Of a DNA stretch of 19,898 nucleotides, positions 1 through 7,419 are shown piece after piece. How positions within the stretch are numbered: the stretch's first letter is position 1; each line of letters starts with the position of its first letter. Under the pieces are notes generated by a model. That model ran no database searches, was not told the DNA's origin, and saw only the letters and a list, made by a program, of their open reading frames with translations. This stretch comes from an uncultured bacterium (GTDB taxonomy: Bacteria > Patescibacteriota > Microgenomatia > UBA1400 > PJMF01). Where the stretch lies: positions 1-19,898 of the forward strand of contig CAITDX010000085.1 in the NCBI GenBank assembly GCA_903891335.1, read 5' to 3'. Position numbers and translations under genes: made by a program.

Positions 1-1268
1 AATGTCGCAATTAACTCGTTAGCCCGATGGATGACTGGTCCAACTGAAGTCATTTCAATTATTTCTCTCAACTCAACAAGATTATGCAAAAAGATTAATT
101 GATTCTCAGGAACTAAAACCTCAAAGTATTTAACAAATAGAAAAGCGCATAATGATCTTTTCTGATCATTTTTTCCTTCAGAAAAAGTTTGGCTGAATAA
201 TTTATTTACTAATGGAAAGTAGTTCCATTTTTCTAAATCACCAAATTCGTCAAAGTTTGATTTGCTAATATCAGCTGCATAAGCAAGATCAAGCTCATTG
301 CTTTTATTCTGCAAAAATTGACTATGTGTTTCCAGTGGTGACCAAATATCTCGCAAGTTATTATCCGAAAAAAGTATAAATTTATTTTTAAATACTTCTT
401 CTGAATAAAAAGTGTTAACTACACCATTGTGCATGAATTTATTTTTAAAATGAGTTTTTGATGGCGATTCAGTCCCTCCAATTAATGCTTTTTCATAGCC
501 TTCATTTTGCAGCTGCATGACATGCTTAACACTCAACCATTCTCCAAGGCGATGATAACCTCTTAAATTTTGCAGAATGATGTTCGTAGCTACTAAATGA
601 TCAGCGGGGTGAGAAGAGTGGAAACACAAACCGACAATTCTATTTCCGTCAAAAACTGCCGAACCCTTTACTTGATCTTTACCCAAATAATTTTCTACAA
701 ATCTCCGCGCATTTTCAGTAGCATGAGATGTTTGCGAAGACCATTCTTCAAAAAAAACCTCAATGGCTTCATGATCATCTAAACTCACCTCCCTATAAAC
801 CAAATTTGGATGATTTTTTTGACATTTATCAAAATCTTTTCTTAAATTTGCGTCTACAAGCGCTGCCACAGTTTGAACATCTATAATAAGATCGTTTCTG
901 ATAGCGATAGTCTTACCATCTACATTGACTGATTCTTTGGGAATGATATTGTAAGCTAAATAGTCCGGTGAAAATTTAATTTTTAAAATCTCAATGAGTT
1001 CACCATCTACATCTGTTTTTTCAAATAGAATTCTCACATCAGAAACACCATTACTTTTCCTGTGGAGAATCAGCCTCTCACTCCCATCTTTTAGAGTAAT
1101 TAAAAATAGTTTGGCTCCTGGCTGATTCAAGTAAATATAAAGTTGGGGAAAACAGGTAAAATTTGAAAGAATTCCTATCTTTTTTAGCTTCTCATTAATC
1201 CTACCCTCATCATCTAAGGATATTTCTTTACAATTTATTCTCCCTGATGAAAGTTCTAAACTCTTCAT
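1..1268 (-). CDS. GNAT/FemAB-like transferase, partial at left edge
   Basis: I translated an uninterrupted frame from ATG (1266-1268) to the window edge, 422 codons without a stop. Residues about 160-295 resemble the acyl-CoA/aminoacyl-tRNA transferase fold seen in DUF2156 (lysyl-phosphatidylglycerol synthase C-terminus) and FemAB proteins: a 'GNRIVGLCFHS' strand, then 'ALIGGTESPSKTHFKNKF' near 261-278, which matches their 'N-x-G-x-SE...FKxKF' signature. The first 150 residues and the last 120 visible residues are not recognised. The gene is AT-rich compared with miaB. It starts 8 bases after the tRNA-Cys 3' end, with no Shine-Dalgarno, so it is probably co-transcribed with that tRNA. The exact substrate cannot be told. 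The open frame is certain; the family is a moderate call from motif likeness. Confidence 0.7.
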   Translation of the reverse strand, partial: MKSLELSSGRINCKEISLDDEGRINEKLKKIGILSNFTCFPQLYIYLNQPGAKLFLITLKDGSERLILHRKSNGVSDVRILFEKTDVDGELIEILKIKFSPDYLAYNIIPKESVNVDGKTIAIRNDLIIDVQTVAALVDANLRKDFDKCQKNHPNLVYREVSLDDHEAIEVFFEEWSSQTSHATENARRFVENYLGKDQVKGSAVFDGNRIVGLCFHSSHPADHLVATNIILQNLRGYHRLGEWLSVKHVMQLQNEGYEKALIGGTESPSKTHFKNKFMHNGVVNTFYSEEVFKNKFILFSDNNLRDIWSPLETHSQFLQNKSNELDLAYAADISKSNFDEFGDLEKWNYFPLVNKLFSQTFSEGKNDQKRSLCAFLFVKYFEVLVPENQLIFLHNLVELREIIEMTSVGPVIHRANELIAT

Positions 1269-1276
1269 GATAATCG

Positions 1277-1350
1277 AGGCGCGAGCGGGATTCGAACCCG
1301 CGAACGAAGGTTTTGCAGACCTCGCCATTGGACCACTCTGGTATCGCGCC
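1277..1350 (-). tRNA. tRNA-Cys (anticodon GCA)
   Basis: The complement folds as a cloverleaf: acceptor GGCGCGA/TCGCGCC, T-stem GCGGG/CCCGC around TTCGAAT, anticodon loop CTGCAAA giving GCA. The discriminator base is U73, as expected for tRNA-Cys. CCA is not encoded. The loop has A36-A37-A38, the signature of MiaA substrates, and miaB-miaA are the divergent neighbours. Confidence 0.95.
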
Positions 1351-1365
1351 ATTTTAACTCCAAAA

Positions 1366-1387
1366 CAAAGCTTGTTGCCAAGCTTTG
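1366..1387 (-). other. 9-bp perfect hairpin in tRNA-Cys leader
   Basis: CAAAGCTTG and CAAGCTTTG form a perfect 9-bp inverted repeat. Read on minus the loop is GCAA, a GNRA tetraloop, and the stem is followed at once by TTTT. It lies between the tRNA-Cys promoter and the tRNA. It could be a weak attenuator or a processing signal. Confidence 0.6.
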
Positions 1388-1397
1388 GCGAAGCTCT

Positions 1398-1406
1398 ATT
1401 CTAGCA
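1398..1406 (-). promoter_or_regulatory. Extended -10 promoter for tRNA-Cys
   Basis: The minus strand reads TGC TAGAAT, 47 bases before the tRNA 5' end. No good -35 is seen, which fits an extended -10 promoter. Confidence 0.55.
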
Positions 1407-1446
1407 CGACTCTGACCGCAGTACATGCGGTTTTTGCACTTTCTAA

Positions 1447-1460
1447 TGGTAAAATATGAT
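1447..1460 (+). promoter_or_regulatory. -10 region for miaB
   Basis: TGG TAAAAT (1447-1455) overlaps a second hexamer TATGAT (1455-1460). A TTGCAC at 1434-1439 gives 15-base spacing to the second. Either would start the transcript within about 10 bases of the miaB ATG at 1470. Confidence 0.5.
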
Positions 1461-1469
1461 TCATCCATA

Positions 1470-2645
1470 ATGACTCAATCAACTCCCACATCAAAACCAA
1501 AACGCGTCTTCATCCAAGTTTATGGCTGCCAAGCCAATAAGAGTGATGCCGAACGCCTGACCGCCATGTATCTCGACAACGGCTTCACTATCGCTGAGAA
1601 GTGGGAAGATTGTGAAGAACTGGTGCTGGTCACCTGCAGCGTGCGCAAGCGAGCAGAGGATCGAGTGCGGGCCTTCTTACACAAAATCATGAGCTACTAT
1701 CAGGAGAGCGAGCAGCGTCCACCCAAAGTCGTTTTCTCCGGTTGCATGCTCCATCATGGTGTCAAAAAACTGCGTAAAATGCTGCCCATGGTCGATGAAT
1801 TCATGCCGACCAACAAAATGGCCTTCGCCAAGCGCGCTCTGCGCAAAGATAAAAACCACGCCTTCGTCCCGATTTCAACAGGTTGCAATTCCTTCTGTAC
1901 ATTTTGTATCGTACCTTTTGCGCGCGGCCGCGAGGCCTCGCGGCCGCTCCAAGACATCCTCGATGAAGTCGCCGAGCTCGCCAAAAATGGCTATACCGAA
2001 ATCACCCTCCTTGGTCAAAATGTCAATTCTTGGGGTTTAGAGAGAATGGGTATCAGCGCCCGCAAAATGATGCTGCGTGGCGACATCACCCGTGAGGATC
2101 TACCCAACAATCAATCCCAATACCTCGATTTCGACGGCGCGCCTCCTTTTGTTAAGCTCCTGCAAGCCGTCAGCGCTTTCGAGCCAATCAAAATCATTCG
2201 CTTTCTCAGCAGCAATCCTTGGGACTTCCATGATGAGCTGATTGCTGAAATTGCCCGCAATCCCAAAATCGACCGCTTCATCCATCTCCCTGTTCAATCA
2301 GGCAGTAATTCAGTCCTCCACCGTATGAACCGCGGTTACACCCGCGAAGACTACCTGACTGTCGTACGCAAACTACGAGCTGCTATCCCTGAAGTTGTGC
2401 TCGGCACTGATCTCATCGTTGGTTTTCCCGGTGAAACCGATGCCGAATTCCAAGAAACCGTCGCGCTGGCTCAGGAAGTAAACTGGCATGTTGGTTTCGT
2501 CAATATTTACTCACCTCGCCCTGGTACACTCGCAGAGAAACTCTATCCCGATGATATCCCTCACACGGTTAAGAAAGAACGCTGGAATATTTTGGATCAG
2601 ATCATTAATAAAGATCACCTGGGAGAGCGACCAAAAGTGGTTTAA
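1470..2645 (+). CDS. miaB: tRNA-2-methylthio-N6-isopentenyladenosine37 methylthiotransferase MiaB
   Basis: A radical SAM enzyme that adds a methylthio group to i6A37 of tRNAs reading UNN codons. Counting from the ATG at 1470 (391 residues), the N-terminal UPF0004 domain has its three cluster cysteines at C20 (VYGC), C56 (VTCSVR) and C92 (SGCM), and the radical SAM cluster is C139-C143-C146. A longer frame opens at 1425, but the promoter hexamers lie inside that extension, so I prefer 1470. The protein stops shortly after the SAM core ('GERPKVV') and has no room for the C-terminal TRAM domain present in E. coli MiaB (474 residues). About 30 extra residues follow 'NVNSWG'. It is GC-richer than the outer genes. 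It is followed by miaA, the enzyme that makes its substrate. Confidence 0.92.
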   Translation: MTQSTPTSKPKRVFIQVYGCQANKSDAERLTAMYLDNGFTIAEKWEDCEELVLVTCSVRKRAEDRVRAFLHKIMSYYQESEQRPPKVVFSGCMLHHGVKKLRKMLPMVDEFMPTNKMAFAKRALRKDKNHAFVPISTGCNSFCTFCIVPFARGREASRPLQDILDEVAELAKNGYTEITLLGQNVNSWGLERMGISARKMMLRGDITREDLPNNQSQYLDFDGAPPFVKLLQAVSAFEPIKIIRFLSSNPWDFHDELIAEIARNPKIDRFIHLPVQSGSNSVLHRMNRGYTREDYLTVVRKLRAAIPEVVLGTDLIVGFPGETDAEFQETVALAQEVNWHVGFVNIYSPRPGTLAEKLYPDDIPHTVKKERWNILDQIINKDHLGERPKVV

Positions 2646-2660
2646 GGCAAGCTTGACAGA

Positions 2661-2737
2661 TTGAGAGCTGCTCAGCCAAGTACCTCAATTAGCAGAGTAG
2701 CAATTTGTCTGCTAATTTAGCTCCTCAAAAATTTTGA
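2661..2737 (+). repeat. Cluster of inverted repeats between miaB and miaA
   Basis: AATTAGCAGA (2687-2696) and TCTGCTAATT (2708-2717) form a perfect 10-bp inverted repeat with an 11-base loop. TTGAG (2661-2665) can pair with CTCAA (2684-2688), and TCAAAA/TTTTGA (2725-2737) forms another. No clean T-run follows the main stem, so a standard terminator is not clear. Confidence 0.55.
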
Positions 2738-2760
2738 TTGCTACACCAGGCTAAATTGCC

Positions 2761-3747
2761 ATGATTACAAATATATCAAAATATATCGAAGATAATCAAA
2801 TCATCTCAATTGTGGGACCAACCAGCAGCGGCAAAAGCGCTTTGGCATTACAACTAGCCGAGTACTACATCACCGCACAGCCAAACGCCAAAGTCCACCT
2901 CCTCTCCGCAGACAGTCGCCAAGTTTATCAAGGCTTGGAACAACTAACGGGGGCCGACATTCCAACAGCTTGGCATCGTCAACAACTCCCCAAACTTACG
3001 CATCCCCACTACCAACACCCCCACCATTCAATTTATCTTCATGGCGTGAGCATACTCAGTCCCACCTCAGATTGGTCAGTGGCTCACTTCCAACAGCTCT
3101 TTCTCGAACTGACGCAACAACTAATCGCAGTAGATCGACTCATTATTGTTGGTGGCACTGGTTTTTATCATTTACAAGTCATGAATCCAGCTGAGACAAT
3201 CACGATCACCCCCAATCCAAGCCTGCGTCAGGAACTTGAAAAGCTATCACTGTCCGAACTACAAAATCGCTTACAGCAACTCAATCCCGCGAAGCTGCAG
3301 GCAATGAATCACTCTGATCGTTATAATCCACGACGATTGATTCGAGCAATTGAACTCACAGAGGCTACCCTCATTTCACATAGTCAAGCAGACCAATCTC
3401 TCAAACCGAACCAATCGGGGCTACTTGCTATCAACCACAGTTGGCCAATCCTATACCTAACCATTGATCAAAATACCCTTGCCAGCAAAATTATACATCG
3501 CGTCCAAAAGCGTTTTGTCAGTGCACAAAAAGAAGTAAGCACCTTACTTAAAGAAAGTAGCTTACAGAATAAAAGTGTGACTACAGCCACTGGGTTCAGC
3601 GAACTTGCTCAATTTTTGGACGGAAAGATCAATGAGCAGGAATGTATAGAGCAATGGGTGAGAGCAGAGGTCCAGTATGCCAAACGTCAACTAACCTGGT
3701 GGAAAAAACGCAATCAACTCATTGAAATTCCGTTTCAGGCTGGCTAA
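2761..3747 (+). CDS. miaA: tRNA dimethylallyltransferase MiaA
   Basis: Transfers the dimethylallyl group from DMAPP to N6 of A37 in tRNAs reading UNN codons, giving i6A, which MiaB then methylthiolates. Visible motifs are the P-loop GPTSSGKS (residues 19-26), DSRQVYQGL (51-59) with the general-base Asp51, VGGTGFY (130-136) and NPRRLIRAIE. At 328 residues it is normal for the family (E. coli 316). It starts at ATG 2761 with no Shine-Dalgarno, 115 bases after miaB. TGC TACACC (2739-2747) is a possible extended -10. The miaB-miaA pairing strongly supports both calls. Confidence 0.95.
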   Translation: MITNISKYIEDNQIISIVGPTSSGKSALALQLAEYYITAQPNAKVHLLSADSRQVYQGLEQLTGADIPTAWHRQQLPKLTHPHYQHPHHSIYLHGVSILSPTSDWSVAHFQQLFLELTQQLIAVDRLIIVGGTGFYHLQVMNPAETITITPNPSLRQELEKLSLSELQNRLQQLNPAKLQAMNHSDRYNPRRLIRAIELTEATLISHSQADQSLKPNQSGLLAINHSWPILYLTIDQNTLASKIIHRVQKRFVSAQKEVSTLLKESSLQNKSVTTATGFSELAQFLDGKINEQECIEQWVRAEVQYAKRQLTWWKKRNQLIEIPFQAG

Positions 3748-3752
3748 AAATG

Positions 3753-3761
3753 TGCTACACT
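3753..3761 (+). promoter_or_regulatory. Possible extended -10 before AI-2E gene
   Basis: TGC TACACT ends 13 bases before the ATG at 3775. An AAAGG (3762-3766) also lies 8 bases before it and could act as a Shine-Dalgarno, so this gene may use either mode. Confidence 0.4.
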
Positions 3762-3774
3762 AAAGGCACGCATT

Positions 3775-4785
3775 ATGCCAAGTAAAACCACCAAAACAGA
3801 ACTGACTGTCAAAATTTCTCCCTCGATTATCATTTTTACCTTTTTATTTGTAGCCGGCATTTGGTTAGCGATGCAAATCAAGGCCATTATTTTCATGACC
3901 TTTATTGCCTACATCATTAGTGTTGGTCTCAACAAAGGCATTGATAAGCTCGAAAAAAACCTCGGTCTAAATCGTATTCTTGGGGTGTTGATTCTCTATA
4001 CGATCTTTGCCCTGGTCTTATCACTCTTCCTTGCCTTTATTTTCCCGCCTCTGATTAAAGAAGTTTCAGTATTCCTTCAAAATGTACAACTTCCCAATGG
4101 TTTTGCTGATCGCCTCAGTAACTTCGAGGTCGACTTCAACGGCGTCCGCAGTCTACTGGAAGCACTCGGCACCTCTGTCGGCACAGCCTTGACGGTTATT
4201 GGCTCAACCTTTTCTGGTGCCTTTGTAGCTCTCACCACAGTTGTCATCGCCATCTACTTCTCCCTAGAGAAACCTCGCTTGATTAAAGATTTCGCCAAAA
4301 TTCTTGATCGTGGTCGAGAAGAGGCGCTCAAAAGTTTCTTCAACGAACTTGATGCGCAACTTGGCAATTGGATTCGCGGACAAATTATCTTAATGTCAGT
4401 AATTGGCTTAACCACCTTTATTGGTTTGGTGTTAATCGGCGTACCCTATGCTTTACCCCTGGCTTTGATTGCTGGTTTACTGGAAATTGTGCCCAATATT
4501 GGTCCGGTTTTCTCAGCTGTCCCCGCAGTCATTGTGGCCTTCCTTGCTTTTGGCTGGCCAGCAGCTCTGGCTACTACTATCCTTTATCTAGTCGTCCAAC
4601 AACTCGAAAACAATCTAATTGTGCCACGCATCATGAAAGCCAGTGTCGACATTAATCCACTCGTCTCGATCTTGGGTATTTTGATTGGTGGCAAAATTTT
4701 CGGAGTGGTGGGAGCACTATTGGCAGTTCCAATTTTCATCGTTGTCCGTACTACCTACATCACCTGGAAAAAGTACCTACAATAA
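3775..4785 (+). CDS. AI-2E family transporter (YdiK/PerM-like membrane protein)
   Basis: A polytopic membrane protein of 336 residues. It has paired N-terminal helices (about 17-35 and 38-50), a further helix near 70-92, a soluble middle section (about 95-140), and a hydrophobic C-terminal half with the family's typical 'ALPLALIAGLLEIVPNIGPVFSAVPA' stretch and 'QQLENNLIVPRIMKASVDINPLVSILGILIGG'. These are hallmarks of the AI-2E exporter family, whose members have been linked to quorum-signal export, Na+/H+ antiport or lipid handling; the substrate here is unknown. It sits 27 bases after miaA and 23 before the next gene, in a likely operon. Confidence 0.92.
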   Translation: MPSKTTKTELTVKISPSIIIFTFLFVAGIWLAMQIKAIIFMTFIAYIISVGLNKGIDKLEKNLGLNRILGVLILYTIFALVLSLFLAFIFPPLIKEVSVFLQNVQLPNGFADRLSNFEVDFNGVRSLLEALGTSVGTALTVIGSTFSGAFVALTTVVIAIYFSLEKPRLIKDFAKILDRGREEALKSFFNELDAQLGNWIRGQIILMSVIGLTTFIGLVLIGVPYALPLALIAGLLEIVPNIGPVFSAVPAVIVAFLAFGWPAALATTILYLVVQQLENNLIVPRIMKASVDINPLVSILGILIGGKIFGVVGALLAVPIFIVVRTTYITWKKYLQ

Positions 4786-4808
4786 CCATCTCATCGTGAA
4801 AGAATCAC

Positions 4809-5993
4809 ATGTCTAAAATCAGTGCCTTTTTCAAAGACAAATTCGTCCTGACGATGCTCGTTGTCACCGTACTTATATTTGGAGCAGGAGTCTGGTTTGC
4901 CAGACAAATGACCAAACCTGCTGCTGAATCACCAGTAAATGATGCTAAGCAAGAATTACTAACTATTACTGCTGCTGATCACGTAAGAGGCAATTCTCAA
5001 GCAACTGTCACTTTGATTGAATATCTCGACTTTGAATGCAGTGTTTGTGGCACCTACTATCCACTCATGAAAAACCTGGAAGAGGAATTCGGCGGACAAG
5101 TTCAATTTGTGTATCGATATTTTCCGCTGACCGGCCATCGCAATGCTCTCAATGCTGCACTGGCGGCAGAGGCAGCACACCTCCAAGGTAAATATCAAGA
5201 AATGTTTGATTTATTGTTTGCTAAGCAAACGGAGTGGGGTGGCAAAACTAATTCTGATCGCCAAGTATTTGAGGGGTATGCTCAAGAATTGGGTCTTGAT
5301 CTCGAAAAATTCCGTGCTGATGCTGTTTCGAAAGAGGTGCGCGAGCGGGTGGAGCGCGATCTGAGTTCGGGGCGACAGTTGGGGGTCAATAGCACTCCTA
5401 GTTTTTTCCTGGGTGGCGAGCGCATTCCTAATCCCCGCACACTCGAGGATTTTCGTACTCTGATCAACGCTGCTTTGCTCAAAGCTCCTAAGATCGGTGA
5501 GGAAGCGCTTGGAGAAAAAACCCACGAGCATGCCGATATTAAAATCTACCTCAATGGTCAACAACTTGATCTAACTCAAGAGAAATATCAATCAACTGAA
5601 GAAAAGGAGTTAAATGCCAACACTCACCTTCATGATGGTAATGGCGACGTCATTCATAAACATCGAGAAGGGGTAACGATTGGCTATTTTCTAAAGAGTT
5701 TAGGAATCGAATTCTCTCAAGATTGTTTGGTGCTTGATACCGGCGAGCGCTATTGCACTGATGAGCAAAATGAACTGAAATTTCGGGTCAATGGCCAAGC
5801 TAATGGTCAATTCGGGCAGTATGAATTCATGGACTTGGATAAAATTTTAATTAGCTTTGGACCAAAGGAAGAAGATATCAGCACACAATTGCAATCAATT
5901 TCTGACGATGCGTGCATGTATTCTGAAAAATGTCCAGAAAAAGGCACGCCTCCTACTGAAAACTGCGTTGGTGGCCTTGGCACTGATTGTTAA
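4809..5993 (+). CDS. DsbA-like thiol oxidoreductase fused to His/Cys-rich C-terminal domain
   Basis: A membrane-anchored, outward-facing disulfide oxidoreductase of 394 residues. Residues 11-29 are a transmembrane anchor. Residues about 53-225 are a DsbA/thioredoxin-like domain with the CSVC redox pair (C77, C80) and cis-Pro loop NSTPSFF (P197). Residues about 238-355 form a second domain rich in paired histidines (HEH 239-241, HLH 273-275, HKH 283-285) with C306 and C316, and the tail carries C369, C375, C386 and C394. The histidine pairs suggest metal binding and the tail cysteines suggest substrate or relay disulfides; both are inferences. It probably assists folding of exported proteins such as the NHL protein and nuclease in this window. 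A weak GAAAG precedes the start. Confidence 0.85.
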   Translation: MSKISAFFKDKFVLTMLVVTVLIFGAGVWFARQMTKPAAESPVNDAKQELLTITAADHVRGNSQATVTLIEYLDFECSVCGTYYPLMKNLEEEFGGQVQFVYRYFPLTGHRNALNAALAAEAAHLQGKYQEMFDLLFAKQTEWGGKTNSDRQVFEGYAQELGLDLEKFRADAVSKEVRERVERDLSSGRQLGVNSTPSFFLGGERIPNPRTLEDFRTLINAALLKAPKIGEEALGEKTHEHADIKIYLNGQQLDLTQEKYQSTEEKELNANTHLHDGNGDVIHKHREGVTIGYFLKSLGIEFSQDCLVLDTGERYCTDEQNELKFRVNGQANGQFGQYEFMDLDKILISFGPKEEDISTQLQSISDDACMYSEKCPEKGTPPTENCVGGLGTDC

Positions 5994-6017
5994 TTTTGCT
6001 CTTACACCTCACCACTC

Positions 6018-6809
6018 ATGCATGCTTTCCAAACTTTCATTATGGATTGGTATAAACGCTACGGTCGACATGATCTTCCCTGGCGATTAACCCATGATCC
6101 TTACGCTATTTTGGTTTCTGAGTTGATGCTGCAACAAACACAAGTGAGTCGGGTAGTCCCTAAATATCAGACTTTTTTAGCACGTTTTCCGAACTTAGCG
6201 AGTCTCGCTGCAGCAACCCTGAGTGAAGTACTAACTCTCTGGCAAGGGCTCGGCTACAATCGACGCGCTCGCTATCTTTTTGAACTCAGCCAACGAACAA
6301 CTTACTTGCCTCAGACGGAGGCAGAGTTACAACAACTTCCTGGCATTGGTAGTTATACGGCAGCAGCGATCTGTGCTTTTGCCTACAATCAGCCGGTGAC
6401 CTTAATTGAAACCAATATTCGCAGCGTTTTTCTGTATCATTTTTTTGCTGGCCAAACGCAAGTCACGGATAAAGAAATTTTGCCTTGTATCTCGGAATAT
6501 CTGCATAGACAACGACCTAGAGAATGGTACTGGGCGCTGATGGACTATGGAGCATACTTGAAAACAGTCCTACCCAATCCCAGTCGCCTCAGTAAGCATC
6601 ACATAAAGCAAAGTAAATTCGCTGGCTCGTTACGACAAGTTCGAGGTCAAATTCTGAAACTCTTACTACAAGCACAGCACATGAGTGCTGACGACTTAAA
6701 AACGCAAATCAAAACAGATGAAAATAAAGTGGAGCAGGCGCTATTGAGTCTCGTCAAAGATAAGCTCATAGCGATCGAAAATGACAGCTACTCAATTTAC
6801 CAAAAATAG
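6018..6809 (+). CDS. mutY: MutY-like A/G-specific adenine glycosylase lacking the Fe-S cluster
   Basis: A HhH-GPD base-excision repair glycosylase of 263 residues. Residues 10-22 (WYKRYGRHDLPWR) and 34-44 (SELMLQQTQVS, with the MutY catalytic Glu at 35) are MutY-like. The helix-hairpin-helix LPGIGSYTA is at 108-116. The position of the catalytic Asp (E. coli Asp138) reads Glu131 in 'LIETNIRSV'. After 'REWYWALMDYGAYLK' the four-cysteine [4Fe-4S] loop is absent ('NPSRLSKHHIKQSKF'). The NUDIX-like C-terminal domain is replaced by a probable winged helix (about 207-262). It therefore fits MutY by sequence but may differ in substrate. It starts 24 bases after the DsbA-like gene. Confidence 0.82.
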   Translation: MHAFQTFIMDWYKRYGRHDLPWRLTHDPYAILVSELMLQQTQVSRVVPKYQTFLARFPNLASLAAATLSEVLTLWQGLGYNRRARYLFELSQRTTYLPQTEAELQQLPGIGSYTAAAICAFAYNQPVTLIETNIRSVFLYHFFAGQTQVTDKEILPCISEYLHRQRPREWYWALMDYGAYLKTVLPNPSRLSKHHIKQSKFAGSLRQVRGQILKLLLQAQHMSADDLKTQIKTDENKVEQALLSLVKDKLIAIENDSYSIYQK

Positions 6810-6821
6810 TTCCTTGTGGTG

Positions 6822-7379
6822 TTAAAAAGCTGAGCGAATAAAATCAAAAATGTATGTTTTTGCACTAATATCTGTTTTTGAACGAGCCACCACCTGATCA
6901 TACCCATGTGCGAGAGCCAATCTACCAGTCCAAGTCTCCCATGCAGCCTGCGACCAAGCAGTTTCATGTGATTCTTTTGCATTTTTGAGATTTTCTCGGT
7001 ACTGTTCGAAATTATTGCCATAATTCCACTCCGTTCTCCAAGTACTTACATTATTACCCATTTGCTCTAAATACCAAATGGCTGCACCAACAAATCGCTT
7101 GGCATCAAAGTCCATATTGTAGCGCCGTTCTTTTGGAGCTGGACGAGTAATGAGTTCGAAAGTCAAAAAACCATGCTTAATAGCTGCTTCGAGTTTTGCT
7201 GAGCTATTTAAATCAATGACTGCGATTGAAGATTCTCCGGCAAAAAGACGATAAATTTTACCACTCCCACCTTTAACTGGTTGCGGGATGTCTGTTTCAA
7301 TTTTTGGAGGAAGCTCCGAAACCAACAATTTCTTATCCATTGCAAATGGCAGTAAATAGCCTCGATCTATATATCCCAT
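6822..7379 (-). CDS. Unknown protein, 185 residues
   Basis: No family recognised. The protein is soluble by appearance, with no signal peptide or membrane helix. It is rich in aromatic residues, with Trp-heavy stretches ('GAAIWYLEQM', 'STWRTEWNYGNNF', 'AAWETWTGRLALAHGYDQVV') in the C-terminal half, which looks helical. The N-terminal 100 residues have strand-like segments. It has its own strong promoter, with the -10 ending 8 bases before ATG, so it is probably expressed. It lies 40 bases after the DegT-like gene on the same strand and ends 12 bases from the convergent mutY-like gene, with no clear terminator in between. Confidence 0.75.
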   Translation of the reverse strand: MGYIDRGYLLPFAMDKKLLVSELPPKIETDIPQPVKGGSGKIYRLFAGESSIAVIDLNSSAKLEAAIKHGFLTFELITRPAPKERRYNMDFDAKRFVGAAIWYLEQMGNNVSTWRTEWNYGNNFEQYRENLKNAKESHETAWSQAAWETWTGRLALAHGYDQVVARSKTDISAKTYIFDFIRSAF

Positions 7380-7387
7380 AACTTATT

Positions 7388-7416
7388 ATTATATCAAATA
7401 ATTAGGAAAAAACCAA
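7388..7416 (-). promoter_or_regulatory. Strong promoter of the 185-residue gene
   Basis: On minus: TTGGTT (7411-7416), 17-base spacer, TATAAT (7388-7393) with TGA extension. The hexamer ends 8 bases before the ATG, so the transcript should begin at or next to the start codon. Confidence 0.75.
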
Positions 7417-7419
7417 TCC

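Noticed and set aside
1265..1468. 67-codon minus frame over tRNA-Cys
   Set aside because: It is a read through a tRNA; the end 'SRVRIPLAP' is the usual false peptide from a T-arm.
5211..5564. 117-codon minus frame
   Set aside because: Antisense to the DsbA-like gene, no family likeness.
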